A stretch of 51,817 nt of DNA from the NCBI GenBank assembly GCA_019359035.1, contig JAHHIC010000092.1:1-51817 (forward strand), in the 5' to 3' direction. Numbering within the stretch: position 1 is the stretch's first letter; each line of letters begins with the position of its first letter. Shown one piece after another: positions 1 through 7,908 of this stretch. Source of the DNA: Scytonematopsis contorta HA4267-MV1. Its GTDB lineage: Bacteria; Cyanobacteriota; Cyanobacteriia; Cyanobacteriales; Nostocaceae. The notes under the pieces are model-generated. The model had not been told where the DNA came from, made no database searches, and saw nothing but the letters and a program-made list of their open reading frames with translations. Position numbers and translations under genes: made by a program.

Positions 1-182
1 ACGGACGGAAGCTCGCTAACGGACGGAAGCTCGCTAACGGACGGAAGCTCGCTAACGGACGGAAGCTCGCTAAAGGACGGAAGCTCGCTAACGGACGGAA
101 GCTCGCTAACGGACGGAAGCTCGCTAAAGGACGGAAGCTCGCTAAAGGACGGAAGCTCGCTAACGGACGGAAGCTCGCTAAA
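1..182. repeat. 18-bp tandem repeat array
   Basis: About ten head-to-tail copies of an 18-bp unit (acggacggaagctcgcta, with an aaggac variant) run from the window edge to about 182, so the array probably continues outside. Copies are nearly identical, which suggests recent slippage. There are no unique spacers, so this is not a CRISPR. It lies upstream of the gene at 255. Confidence 0.9.
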
Positions 183-254
183 GGACAGGCAAAAGCGAGC
201 AAGATGCTCGCACTACTACGTTTTACCTTTGATACCATTTAATATGGAATTAAT

Positions 255-728
255 ATGGAAAAATTTTCCTGGTTTGATGTACCAGATGATGTCAAAAATT
301 TGTTATTACTAGCCACTGAAACTTGGGAGAATACCGAAGTTTCAGAAAATTATATTAATCAAGCTTTAGCGAAAACAGAAAGTGATACTGATGTTTTAGT
401 CGCAGCTTATAGATTTTTTTATTATAAAAACAATTATAATCTAGCGTTACAAACTGCTAAAAAAGTTATTGATAAAATTGTGACGATAGAACAATTACCT
501 AGTAACTGGAGTCAACTAAAGTTAATTTTACTAAGTCGTAAACAAGACCCTCAAATTAGGCTTTACTTAAATGCTTATGCTGCTTCAGGTCTTGTTTTAG
601 CGAAATTAGGAGAAATCGAAAAAGCTAAAGAAATATGTAGCAAAATTCAAGAGGTTGATAGTAGTAAAGAATTTCTTGGAGCTAATATACTACTTGACAT
701 TTTGACACGTCCACCGGAAGAAGAATAG
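255..728 (+). CDS. TPR-like helical hypothetical protein
   Basis: 157-residue acidic, helix-rich protein with no signal peptide or membrane segment. Residues about 35-75 and 105-150 have alternating small/aromatic positions that look like TPR-type helix pairs (for example AASGLVLAKLGEIEKAKEIC). It is probably a cytosolic protein-protein interaction module. It lies 52 bp before the cupin gene and 690 bp before the NifO-like gene, on the same strand, so the three may be co-expressed. I cannot assign a specific function. The start at 255 is the only ATG in frame near the N-terminus. Confidence 0.75.
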   Translation: MEKFSWFDVPDDVKNLLLLATETWENTEVSENYINQALAKTESDTDVLVAAYRFFYYKNNYNLALQTAKKVIDKIVTIEQLPSNWSQLKLILLSRKQDPQIRLYLNAYAASGLVLAKLGEIEKAKEICSKIQEVDSSKEFLGANILLDILTRPPEEE

Positions 729-780
729 CTCATAGTTCATAAAAAACAAAAACTCAAAACTCAAAACTCAAAACTATTTT

Positions 781-1392
781 ATGCAAGGTCGGGATTGGTT
801 GGTAACTGGAGATGGACAATTTATTGGTTGTAAATCAGCCAGAGATTGGGATTTGTTGCGTAATAATTATCGCCTTTATCGTTTTCTGACTGAGGTAGAA
901 GATGTGCTTGATGATGTATTAGATGAAGCAAGTCGTCTCCCAGAACTGAGGATGTTAGTTAGACGATTAATTATTAATTGTTACTGGGTATATGTTCAAA
1001 ATTTACAGCCTTTTTCTGATAATGGAACTTCGGTTACACTTCTTTATGATGAATTAGGTTTTCCGTTTACTGTACAAACAGTTACTTTTGCTCCAGGTGT
1101 AAAATCAAATATTCATAATCATGGTACTTGGGGGATAGTAGCTGTATTAAAAGGACAGGAAAAAAATACTTTCTGGCAACGAACTCCTAACGATGAATTT
1201 AAAGATAAAATTGAATCAACGGGAGAGATTATCCTATCTCCAGACGATATAATTAGTTTTACTCCCGATGCAATTCATTGTGTAGAAGCAGTGGGTGATG
1301 AACCGACTGTCACTTTTAATATTTATGGTGAAACTGACCCAACACGAAGATTCGATTTTGACCCAGTAAACCATACTGCGAAGAAGTTTTAG
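781..1392 (+). CDS. Cupin-domain protein, cysteine-dioxygenase-like
   Basis: 203-residue protein. The N-terminal half is helical. The C-terminal half carries a cupin signature: a His-x-His pair in IHNHGTWGIVAVLKGQ (about residues 115-130) and a second motif with another His near IHCVEAVGDEP (about 163-173), the usual ligands for a non-heme Fe(II) site. The arrangement recalls cysteine dioxygenase-type cupins, but the substrate is not shown by the sequence. It sits 25 bp upstream of the NifO-like gene and close to cysK, which would fit a sulfur or thiol role; that is inference. Start at the first ATG after a short AT-rich gap. Confidence 0.8.
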   Translation: MQGRDWLVTGDGQFIGCKSARDWDLLRNNYRLYRFLTEVEDVLDDVLDEASRLPELRMLVRRLIINCYWVYVQNLQPFSDNGTSVTLLYDELGFPFTVQTVTFAPGVKSNIHNHGTWGIVAVLKGQEKNTFWQRTPNDEFKDKIESTGEIILSPDDIISFTPDAIHCVEAVGDEPTVTFNIYGETDPTRRFDFDPVNHTAKKF

Positions 1393-1417
1393 TAGTTATA
1401 ATTCAGGAGAAAATATA

Positions 1418-1897
1418 ATGGCTAGAGTTATTTTTTACGAAAAACCTGGTTGTAAAAATGGTACAAAACAAAAGACATTATTAACTGCTGCAGGTCATGA
1501 AGTTGTTGCATTCAATCTACTTCAAGAACCTTGGACTGCTGAACGTTTACGCTCATTTTTTGGAAATCGTCCGGTATCCGAATGGTTTAACAAATCAGCA
1601 CCACAAGTTCAATCTGGTGAGATAGTACCAGAAAAAACTGATGCGGACACAGCTCTGTTGATGATGCTCAAAAACCCGTTATTAATTCGTCGTCCTCTGA
1701 TTGAAGTAGCTGACCGTCGTGAGATTGGTTTCGATACCCAGGTGATTGATGCTTGGATTGGTTTAAAACCTGTGGATGAGTCCCTGCAACAAATGAGCGA
1801 CAATTTGATGAGTCAAGATTTACAAGGTTGCGCTCATGGTCACGGTCATCACCATCATCATGAGCATGAACACAAAAAAGGCTCTTGCAAACACTAA
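1418..1897 (+). CDS. NifO-like nitrogenase-associated protein (ArsC/Spx family) with His-rich tail
   Basis: 159 residues. Residues 1-110 have the thioredoxin-like ArsC/Spx fold pattern: YEKPGCKNGTKQKTLL with a single Cys, then NRPVSEWFN, and the late motif NPLLIRRPLIE typical of the family. This subfamily is known as nitrogenase-associated protein (NifO-like) in diazotrophs. The last 25 residues are unusual: CAHGHGHHHHHEHEHKKGSCKH, a probable Ni/Zn/Co-binding tail. A good RBS (aggag) precedes the ATG at 1418. The nif and hyp genes nearby support a role in metal or redox homeostasis during diazotrophy; arsenate reduction is unlikely because only one redox Cys is present in the active-site loop. 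Confidence 0.8.
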   Translation: MARVIFYEKPGCKNGTKQKTLLTAAGHEVVAFNLLQEPWTAERLRSFFGNRPVSEWFNKSAPQVQSGEIVPEKTDADTALLMMLKNPLLIRRPLIEVADRREIGFDTQVIDAWIGLKPVDESLQQMSDNLMSQDLQGCAHGHGHHHHHEHEHKKGSCKH

Positions 1898-2003
1898 TAT
1901 AGCGGTTTTGATTCCAGTGAAGTATACAAGGGCGGGCAAGGATGCCCACCCCACAAGAGTGTTATTTTTTTCTTTGTACCTCACTCAACAGAGAACTGCT
2001 ATA
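1898..2003. repeat. MITE-like palindromic element, copy 1
   Basis: About 106 bp bounded by tatagcggtt and an imperfect inverse aactgctata, with inner arms gtgaagtata and tgtacctcac, and a central core gggcgggcaaggatgcccac. The same architecture recurs at 41864-41968. No ORF is inside; it starts right after the stop codon of the NifO-like gene, where it may form a hairpin and end transcription. Confidence 0.65.
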
Positions 2004-2029
2004 TCATGTTCAGTAGATTACCCATAATT

Positions 2030-2107
2030 TAGAGATGTTACATGTAACGTCTCGACAAAAATTCCCCCCTTCCCTTTTAGGGAAGGGGGGTAGGGGGGTT
2101 AGGTCTC
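2030..2107. repeat. Dispersed palindrome plus G/C-rich repeat
   Basis: A ttacatgtaacgtctc half-palindrome (same family as 7872-7899) is followed by a poly-C/poly-G hairpin (cccccttccctttt, aggg, aaggggggtagg) ending ggttaggtctct. Near-identical copies lie at about 12011-12056, 35087-35131 and 37682-37733. It separates the convergent NifO-like and cysK genes and could act as a two-way terminator. Confidence 0.7.
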
Positions 2108-2113
2108 TTCGTC

Positions 2114-3070
2114 TTAACGCACAGCAGCTTCCACGGCTAAGTCTTGAAACATGGGTGTGCTGAGGTAACGTTCACCAAACGATGGCTGAATCATCACGAT
2201 TAAACGACCAGCATTTTCTGGTCGTTTCGCTATTTGTATTGCAGCACAGAGGTTTGCACCCGAAGAAACACCAGACAATAAACCTTCTTCTCGCGCTAAA
2301 CGTCGTCCATAAGCCATTGCTTCGTCGTCACTGACGGTTACTACTTCGTCTATCAAATCTGTACGCAAAACTTCTGGGATAAATCCTGCTCCTATCCCTT
2401 GAATTTTGTGGGAACCTGGTTGACCCCCAGAAATTACGGAACTGTTAACGGGTTCAACAGCAATTGCTTGAAAACTAGGTTTGCGTTGCTTGATAACTTC
2501 CGCGACTCCGGTAATTGTTCCACCTGTACCAACCCCCGCAATCACAATATCAACTTTACCGTCGGTGTCTTCCCAAATTTCTAAAGCTGTTGTTTCTCGG
2601 TGAATTTTAGGATTTGCTGGGTTGCGGAATTGTTGCAGCATATAGGCATTAGCTGTTTTTGCAACAATTTCTTCGGCTTTGCCTATTGCACCTCGCATTC
2701 CTTCTGAACCGGGTGTTAATACCAAAGTTGCTCCATAAGCTCGCAACATAGCGCGTCTTTCTAAACTCATGGTTTCTGGCATTGTTAAAATTAAATTGTA
2801 ACCCCTTGCTGCTGCTACCATCGCGAGAGCAATTCCGGTGTTACCTGAGGTTGGTTCGACTAGAATAGTTTTTCCTGGTATTATTTTTCCCGCTTCTTCA
2901 GCTGCAAGTACCATGCTAATACCAATACGGTCTTTAACTGAAGCTGCTGGGTTCATTCCTTCCAGTTTTACCAGTATTGTGGCAACACATCCTTCTGACT
3001 GGGGGATTTTGTTGAGTTGAACTAAAGGAGTTTTACCAATAAGTTCTGTAACGTCGTTTGCAATCCGCAT
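2114..3070 (-). CDS. cysK: Cysteine synthase A (O-acetylserine sulfhydrylase)
   Basis: 318 residues, full length for the family. It makes L-cysteine from O-acetylserine and sulfide with PLP. Visible hallmarks: the PLP lysine in [11 protein letters not shown] (about residue 46), the substrate loop [11 protein letters not shown] (about 73-83), the phosphate-binding [10 protein letters not shown] (about 180), and the late SGVSSGAN motif. The ATG at 3070 gives the conserved N-terminus [20 protein letters not shown]. It is cytosolic. Cyanobacteria often have several cysK paralogues, so a nif-linked copy could supply cysteine for Fe-S clusters; that link is inference from location. Confidence 0.93.
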   Translation of the reverse strand: MRIANDVTELIGKTPLVQLNKIPQSEGCVATILVKLEGMNPAASVKDRIGISMVLAAEEAGKIIPGKTILVEPTSGNTGIALAMVAAARGYNLILTMPETMSLERRAMLRAYGATLVLTPGSEGMRGAIGKAEEIVAKTANAYMLQQFRNPANPKIHRETTALEIWEDTDGKVDIVIAGVGTGGTITGVAEVIKQRKPSFQAIAVEPVNSSVISGGQPGSHKIQGIGAGFIPEVLRTDLIDEVVTVSDDEAMAYGRRLAREEGLLSGVSSGANLCAAIQIAKRPENAGRLIVMIQPSFGERYLSTPMFQDLAVEAAVR

Positions 3071-3982
3071 ACTTTGAGTCCTAAAATAAAGGTTTAGTTG
3101 TTGTTAGTGTCAAAATTGTTGGCGTCAAATATTGTTATTTTATGTAATTATCTCTGACCATAGACTAGCACCCATAATTTTTTATTACTGTTCATTTTGC
3201 TGTTCATAATTAAATATATAGGTTTTTGTAAAAATACGAAAGTTCCGTAATCCCTTATACCTGAATATAGTAGATAAAGATTAATCGGGTCATCTACTTG
3301 GTGGGAGATTATTATTGTTGAGTACAAGGTTTTTAGTTAACAAAGCTCTGCACAAACTGAGCAATATAAAGCCTATCGTAGTTAATTGTTGAGTTATAAA
3401 AGACCAGAACCTAGGAAGAAAAATGCTAGTACCCATTACCCAAAATACTAGCACCCATACCCCAAAAAAAATTATGTCCTTGATAAGGTAAAAGCTTGAG
3501 ACCTTGAGTACAAATCTAATCAGTTTAATAATCTTAACGCTGCCCTGCTAAAGTATGGCTAGTTGGGTTATCTGATATAAAAACTATAGGATTTACGCAG
3601 AGATTCCCCTCTACCCCTCCCGGTTAACGGGGGGGGACTTCTTAACCTCATACCACATCAATTCAAAATACCCTTCGGGAAGACCGGAGGTCTACAAAAT
3701 TCAAAATTCAAAATTGAAGATTTTATGAATTAATTTTGGATTGCTTCGGTCATCATAGTTTTTATTGTCTAAATGGTATCCACACTCACAAAATGATTAT
3801 ATAAAATCATCTTTCTGGGTGAAAGCTAAAGTTGGTATTTACTGACTATCACTACAAATTAACCTGTTAAAACAGGTTTTAGCTTAGAAGTGATGCGTGA
3901 TTATTATCAATCGAAAAATGTTCTATTCGTTACAAAATCATTTTTTTATTAAGTGCATACTGCCTAACTAGGGAGCAGCCCT
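3071..3982. other. 912-bp gene-free region with a candidate NtcA site
   Basis: No convincing ORF. A GTA-N8-TAC match lies at 3247-3260 (gtaatcccttatac), the consensus for the nitrogen regulator NtcA, but such matches are expected by chance about a dozen times in 50 kb. Repeats of ctagcacccata occur at about 3166 and 3446-3460, and dispersed aaaattcaaaattc runs at 3690-3720. The last 150 bp are AT-rich and probably hold the promoter of the gene at 3983. Confidence 0.4.
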
Positions 3983-4429
3983 ATGAGGTCTAAACTAGTC
4001 CAATTGTTAACGGTTTATTTGATGACTCTAGCTATAATTTTTCCAGCGCTAGTAGTATTTGGCATAGTTTGGCAGCATCATCTAGAAATAAAAAAAATCC
4101 AGCATTTTGCATGTGAATCTAATCATACCAGTTTAAGTGCTGTTGCTGATTTTTCCTCTAAATCAAACTTTTATTCTACCGATACTTGTGTTTCGCCTAT
4201 CAGGGAAAAAGAGACTGTATTACATCAAGAAAAAAATATTTTTGATGTATTTTTTTCTAATACACAAGATGAAACATTTATCTATCTTGTGGAATGGTTT
4301 TTGTTTATGCCTGTAGTTCTAGGATTTGGCATAATTCTGTATGACAAGTATCTTTTGTATCAAGCTACTGTTTTTCAGAAACAAGTCGAAATGCTGGAAA
4401 GACTTTGGCAACAAAATATTGAGCAGTAA
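3983..4429 (+). CDS. Hypothetical membrane protein
   Basis: 148 residues. Two hydrophobic segments are visible: residues about 9-30 (VYLMTLAIIFPALVVFGIVW) and about 103-122 (LFMPVVLGFGIILYD), with a polar 70-residue loop between and a C-terminal helical tail (FQKQVEMLERLWQQN). The predicted form is a two-pass membrane protein. The RBS ggag precedes the ATG by 8 bp. Family not recognised. It heads a run of small same-strand genes ending at 6486. Confidence 0.7.
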   Translation: MRSKLVQLLTVYLMTLAIIFPALVVFGIVWQHHLEIKKIQHFACESNHTSLSAVADFSSKSNFYSTDTCVSPIREKETVLHQEKNIFDVFFSNTQDETFIYLVEWFLFMPVVLGFGIILYDKYLLYQATVFQKQVEMLERLWQQNIEQ

Positions 4430-4517
4430 TTGTTTCGTAACTAAAACTATTTCTCCCTTTGCGTCTTTGCGGCTAGAAGTGAGTAAATAATTAACAACTA
4501 ACAACCGACAAAAAACT

Positions 4518-4808
4518 ATGGCTGAACAACTTACACAAGAACGTCAAGAACTATACTTTAACTTAATTGAAAAACTATTGACTTGTTCTAATGGTGAAGA
4601 ACCTGAAATTTTGCAATCTCAACCTGAGTTAATTGACGAAAGTTTTATCCGCACAATGCTGCAAGTAGCTACTATCTTCGCTCATGATGGTAATGAGGAT
4701 GGTGCTCAATTTTTATTTCATATTGCTCGTGAATTAGCTAAGGAACTAGGACTTTATCCTGATGTTTCCGCTGCAGCTTCAAATGATGCTGCAACTAGTG
4801 GTAATTAA
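4518..4808 (+). CDS. Small acidic hypothetical protein
   Basis: 96 residues, strongly helical and acidic (TMLQVATIFAHDGNEDGAQF, then FHIARELAKELG). No membrane segment, no metal motif. The helical pairs look TPR-like but only one is complete. It lies 25 bp before the gene at 4834, so the two are probably co-transcribed. Conserved-looking cyanobacterial protein of unknown role. Confidence 0.7.
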   Translation: MAEQLTQERQELYFNLIEKLLTCSNGEEPEILQSQPELIDESFIRTMLQVATIFAHDGNEDGAQFLFHIARELAKELGLYPDVSAAASNDAATSGN

Positions 4809-4833
4809 TCTGATAATTTAATTATGAGGTAAA

Positions 4834-5145
4834 ATGCTATTGACTTCTACTGACGCGGGAGAAATTGCGTTAGAGTTTCTGATGGCTGAGTGGAACCTTT
4901 CTGATAATGACAAAGAATGGTTTACTGTTGTAGATTCTCGTCTGATTGGTGAAAGTTGGTATACTGTAGAAATTTCCGTAGAAGGACTACCGGATAAGTG
5001 GTATATCCAAGTTTATGATACTGGAGAATGTGACCCTAATTATACTTTTGTTTCTCCTATTCGTGGCGGTCAAAGATATGATGACCTCTCTGATTTACCT
5101 GAACTTGTAGTCGAGGTGATGATATCTGAACGTAATGCTAGATAA
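4834..5145 (+). CDS. Small acidic hypothetical protein
   Basis: 103 residues with a beta-rich pattern (WYTVEISVEGLPDKWYIQVY, DTGECDPNYTF), soluble and acidic. RBS gagg lies 5 bp before the ATG. The beta pattern resembles small immunity or scaffold-like folds, but I cannot name a family. It follows the 4518 gene closely on the same strand. Confidence 0.7.
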   Translation: MLLTSTDAGEIALEFLMAEWNLSDNDKEWFTVVDSRLIGESWYTVEISVEGLPDKWYIQVYDTGECDPNYTFVSPIRGGQRYDDLSDLPELVVEVMISERNAR

Positions 5146-5462
5146 ATTGATTATAAACGTAATTATGAGTTTGAAGGTTGGATAATATTCAAACTTATAT
5201 TTATAATTTAAATTTATCTTAGTTTAATTAGGGAATTTAAAATTCTCTCTTTTTATAGATATTTAATTAATGGGGTAGTGCTAATTATTAGCAAAGCTCC
5301 TATTTTTTTGTCTATTTTCTAAAGGATGAAAAACATATATATAAACGTATAAATATATTTATTTTTATGAAAAAAGATTGAATTTATGATATTGTCGTAA
5401 ATTTTTTATGCTAAATTAAGAAATGTAATATGAGCGGCAAAAAGAAGTTTTGATGTTTAGTA
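5146..5462. other. Gene-free AT-rich gap
   Basis: About 317 bp, extremely AT-rich (for example tatatataaacgtataaatatattt near 5335-5360). I see no ORF and no clear hairpin; it probably carries a promoter for 5463. Confidence 0.5.
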
Positions 5463-5798
5463 ATGATTACCGAAGACCTTCTCGCTAAAGAGTTTATCAG
5501 AGTGGTAGAACACTACTACCCTCAAGTTGGAGAGCTATTGCAGGGTTGTTACGTGAAAGTTATTACCTCTTACTGGGGTAGACCACCAAAACGCCTGCAG
5601 TATATAGGAATTTATTGTCCTGATTGGATGCTTAGTGGTATTCAATCCAATAAAGATGCGCTCACAGAAGTTGCAGAAAATATGGGACTTGCTCAGGTCG
5701 TTTGCTTAAATGCTACACGACTATTACGAGACCCATGTTCTAAACTCAGTGATACAGACCCGCGCTTGTGGTTGGATTTGCAATGGCTGGCAACATGA
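5463..5798 (+). CDS. Hypothetical protein
   Basis: 111 residues, mixed alpha/beta, soluble. It has one tryptophan/tyrosine-rich stretch (VKVITSYWGRPPKRLQYIGI) and a C-terminal WLDLQWLAT. No catalytic motif recognised. It is the first of three small genes (5463, 5835, 6112) with short gaps and is probably co-transcribed with them. Confidence 0.65.
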   Translation: MITEDLLAKEFIRVVEHYYPQVGELLQGCYVKVITSYWGRPPKRLQYIGIYCPDWMLSGIQSNKDALTEVAENMGLAQVVCLNATRLLRDPCSKLSDTDPRLWLDLQWLAT

Positions 5799-5834
5799 GA
5801 TATTACCACCCGTCATGAAGACTGGGAGTTACTG

Positions 5835-6044
5835 ATGTCAAGCAATGGACAAATTTGTTTTGATGAAGACTATTTAATTGAAAATCCAATTATTGGGGAT
5901 GTGGAAACATGCCAAAAAAAAATTAAAAATTTTCAAGACGAATTAAATATAGGGACATTAGTATCGAAGCCTGCTTCATTTGATTTCCATAAAAATCTTC
6001 AAAGTTTGAAGCGATTTACTCAAGAATTACGTCCCTATTTATAA
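5835..6044 (+). CDS. Small hypothetical protein
   Basis: 69 residues, acidic N-terminus and basic helical C-terminus (HKNLQSLKRFTQELRPYL). A gggag RBS lies 8 bp upstream of the ATG. It lies 36 bp after the previous gene. Function unknown; the presence of an RBS and position in a gene string are the evidence that it is real. Confidence 0.55.
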   Translation: MSSNGQICFDEDYLIENPIIGDVETCQKKIKNFQDELNIGTLVSKPASFDFHKNLQSLKRFTQELRPYL

Positions 6045-6111
6045 AACAAATGCCCTATGTTCTCAACATTTGTGGCTGGAGAATTTACGGCTAGAGAGGG
6101 ATATATTGATT

Positions 6112-6486
6112 ATGATGAATAAACAACAGCTTCCACCTGATGACTTACCAGCAGAATTTACGGTATATGACGAAGTTCTGCGACGACGACTGAATGAGTC
6201 AGCAACGAAAGGCTTTTACGAATCTTGTGATAGAATTACGCGGGCTTTATTATCTCAAACTGAATGGAATCTCTCTACAAAACCACCCATTATTAGGTTA
6301 GTGATTAATTGCCCTAGCATTGAAGTTTATTGGTATATCATTAGTGCTATTACCCAGATAGCTAACAGATTAGACCGATTATGTGATGGAAAAGCAATAA
6401 TTTGCGTTTTTCCTCCTAAGGAATATGGGGCACCGTTTGAAATGAGGGTTAGTGAAATCTTTTTGTACAAAGATTTTTTCTTGTAG
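6112..6486 (+). CDS. Conserved unknown protein, paralogue of 28861-29235
   Basis: 124 residues from the ATG at 6112, preceded by gagaggg at a normal distance; an upstream TTG at 6070 is in frame but less likely. The C-terminal motif (PPKEYGAPFEMRVSE) matches PPENQGTAFEMRVDE of the 28861-29235 protein, which has the same length of 124 codons. Other shared positions: LRRRL/LRQQL, FYESCD/FYQACD, RLVINCP/TLVIECP. It is soluble with no known catalytic motif. Two copies flanking the hyp/hup locus suggest a hydrogenase- or heterocyst-linked function, which is inference. Confidence 0.75.
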   Translation: MMNKQQLPPDDLPAEFTVYDEVLRRRLNESATKGFYESCDRITRALLSQTEWNLSTKPPIIRLVINCPSIEVYWYIISAITQIANRLDRLCDGKAIICVFPPKEYGAPFEMRVSEIFLYKDFFL

Positions 6487-6499
6487 AGTTCATACCAGT

Positions 6500-6550
6500 A
6501 CAAGAAACCCCACCCCCAACCCCCTACCCCGCGCGCGGGGAGGGGGCTAC
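6500..6550. repeat. G/C-rich dispersed repeat
   Basis: Contains caccccc, ccctaccccgcgcgcgggga and gggggc, a hairpin seen in related form at about 32320-32352 and 32468-32512. It lies between the convergent 6112 gene and hypB and could terminate both. Confidence 0.6.
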
Positions 6551-6609
6551 GAACTGTGAGGAGGTTAAGAACTGTGGGGGGCTATGGAATAGTTTGTTTT
6601 GGGAAATGT

Positions 6610-7518
6610 TTATCTCTGTTTTTTTAGCCATTGATACCAATTATCTAAACCAGTTCCTGTAAGTGCGGAAACCTGGAAAATTTGAATATTGGGATTAACT
6701 TCTAGTGCGTATTGGATACAACGATTCACATCAAATTGCACGTGGGGTAATAAATCAATTTTAGTGAGAATCATAATATCACTAGCACGGAATATATGGG
6801 GATATTTTATCGGTTTATCCTCTCCTTCTGTAACTGAAAGAATCACAACTTTCGCTTGTTCTCCTAAATCAAATAAAGCGGGACAAACAAGATTTCCAAC
6901 ATTTTCAATCATCACCACAGAATTTAATGGAGGGTTGATTTGCTGCAAACCTCGCTCCACCATTTCTGCATCCAGATGACAACCTGTCCCAGTGTTTATT
7001 TGTACAACTTGGCAACCTGTTTCTTTTATTTTTTCTGCGTCATTAATTGTTTCTTGGTCACCTTCTATGACGCTAAAATTTAATTCGTACTTTAAATCAT
7101 TGAGAGTACGAGTTAATAGAGTTGTTTTGCCGGAACCAGGAGAACTCATTAAATTTAATGCTAAAATATTTCTTCCTTTGAACCAGCCACGATTTTGGGC
7201 TGCTAAAAGATTATTTTTGGCTAATACTTCTTGTTCTAGCGAAATTGTTGTACCATGCACTTTGGCATGAATTTCTGGAGTATGGCTGTGGTGAACATGA
7301 GTATTTTTTTGACCATTTGGTAAATCGTGATGATGAGAATGGGTAATGACAGTACCATCAGCTAAAACATGAGTATGATGATGTTCATGGTGGTGATTAT
7401 TATCGTGATTATTATTATTGTGAGAGTGAGTATAAGAGTGAAGATTTTCTACTTCACCCGTTTCTGGGTTTATAATTTTTGGTTCAGCTTCATCAGAACA
7501 GCCACAGGTTACACACAT
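6610..7518 (-). CDS. hypB: Hydrogenase nickel incorporation GTPase HypB
   Basis: 302 residues. HypB hydrolyses GTP to drive nickel insertion into the large subunit precursor (HupL). The N-terminus has CVTCGCSD followed by about 60 residues very rich in His (HHHEHHHTH, THSHHHD), a nickel-storage tail. The GTPase domain starts near residue 120: P-loop SSPGSGKTTL, then IEGDQET, IENVGNLVCPA and the TKIDLL guanine motif. Its start overlaps the end of hypA by 10 bp, indicating translational coupling. It is the last gene of the hyp operon. The long His tail predicts strong Ni/Zn binding. Confidence 0.96.
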   Translation of the reverse strand: MCVTCGCSDEAEPKIINPETGEVENLHSYTHSHNNNNHDNNHHHEHHHTHVLADGTVITHSHHHDLPNGQKNTHVHHSHTPEIHAKVHGTTISLEQEVLAKNNLLAAQNRGWFKGRNILALNLMSSPGSGKTTLLTRTLNDLKYELNFSVIEGDQETINDAEKIKETGCQVVQINTGTGCHLDAEMVERGLQQINPPLNSVVMIENVGNLVCPALFDLGEQAKVVILSVTEGEDKPIKYPHIFRASDIMILTKIDLLPHVQFDVNRCIQYALEVNPNIQIFQVSALTGTGLDNWYQWLKKQR

Positions 7519-7850
7519 AATTCCTCGATTTCAATTTCTTTAATTTTCAGTTCTTCACCAGCAATTAAATTTAGTTGTAAACAGCCACACTCACATCTAC
7601 CAAAAGGTTTTGCTAAAATAATTTCTGCACCACATTCAGGACACTTAGCGAGTCCTTGTATTTCACTAATTTCTAAGATTGCTCCTTCTAAAACAGTACC
7701 TTGTGAACAAATATCAAAACAAAATCGAATTGCATCATAGCTAATAGCCGAAAGTTTACCAATTTCTAATAAAACTCGTTTTACTTTAGTTCCTTTGGCA
7801 TTTTCTGCTACTATTGCCACAATATTTTGTGTAATTCCTAGTTCGTGCAT
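7509..7850 (-). CDS. hypA: Hydrogenase nickel metallochaperone HypA
   Basis: 113 residues, standard length. It starts MHELGITQNIV, where Met1-His2-Glu3 binds Ni(II). The C-terminal half has the zinc site CPECGAEI, then CECGC (about residues 72-97). It delivers nickel to the hydrogenase large subunit together with HypB. It lies 58 bp after hypE with a 28-bp palindrome in the gap, and overlaps hypB. Confidence 0.96.
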   Translation of the reverse strand: MHELGITQNIVAIVAENAKGTKVKRVLLEIGKLSAISYDAIRFCFDICSQGTVLEGAILEISEIQGLAKCPECGAEIILAKPFGRCECGCLQLNLIAGEELKIKEIEIEELCV

Positions 7851-7871
7851 AAGGGTATGGGGAAATAGAAC

Positions 7872-7899
7872 GTAGAGACGTTACATGTAACGTCTCTAC
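7872..7899. repeat. 28-bp perfect palindrome between hypE and hypA
   Basis: The arms are gtagagacgttaca and its exact reverse complement tgtaacgtctctac. It can form a long hairpin in hyp mRNA, so it could set relative levels of hypE and hypA or protect an mRNA end. Related copies lie near 2034-2056, 23859-23876 and 45321-45346. Confidence 0.85.
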
Positions 7900-7908
7900 A
7901 TTTTTGAT

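Noticed and set aside
1-182. CRISPR array
   Set aside because: Units of 18 bp follow each other without unique spacers.
3247-3260. Firm NtcA promoter
   Set aside because: GTA-N8-TAC matches by chance too often; no well-placed -10 box was clear.
7369-7740. 123-codon plus-strand ORF
   Set aside because: Antisense to hypA/hypB; low-complexity start mirrors the His codons of HypB.
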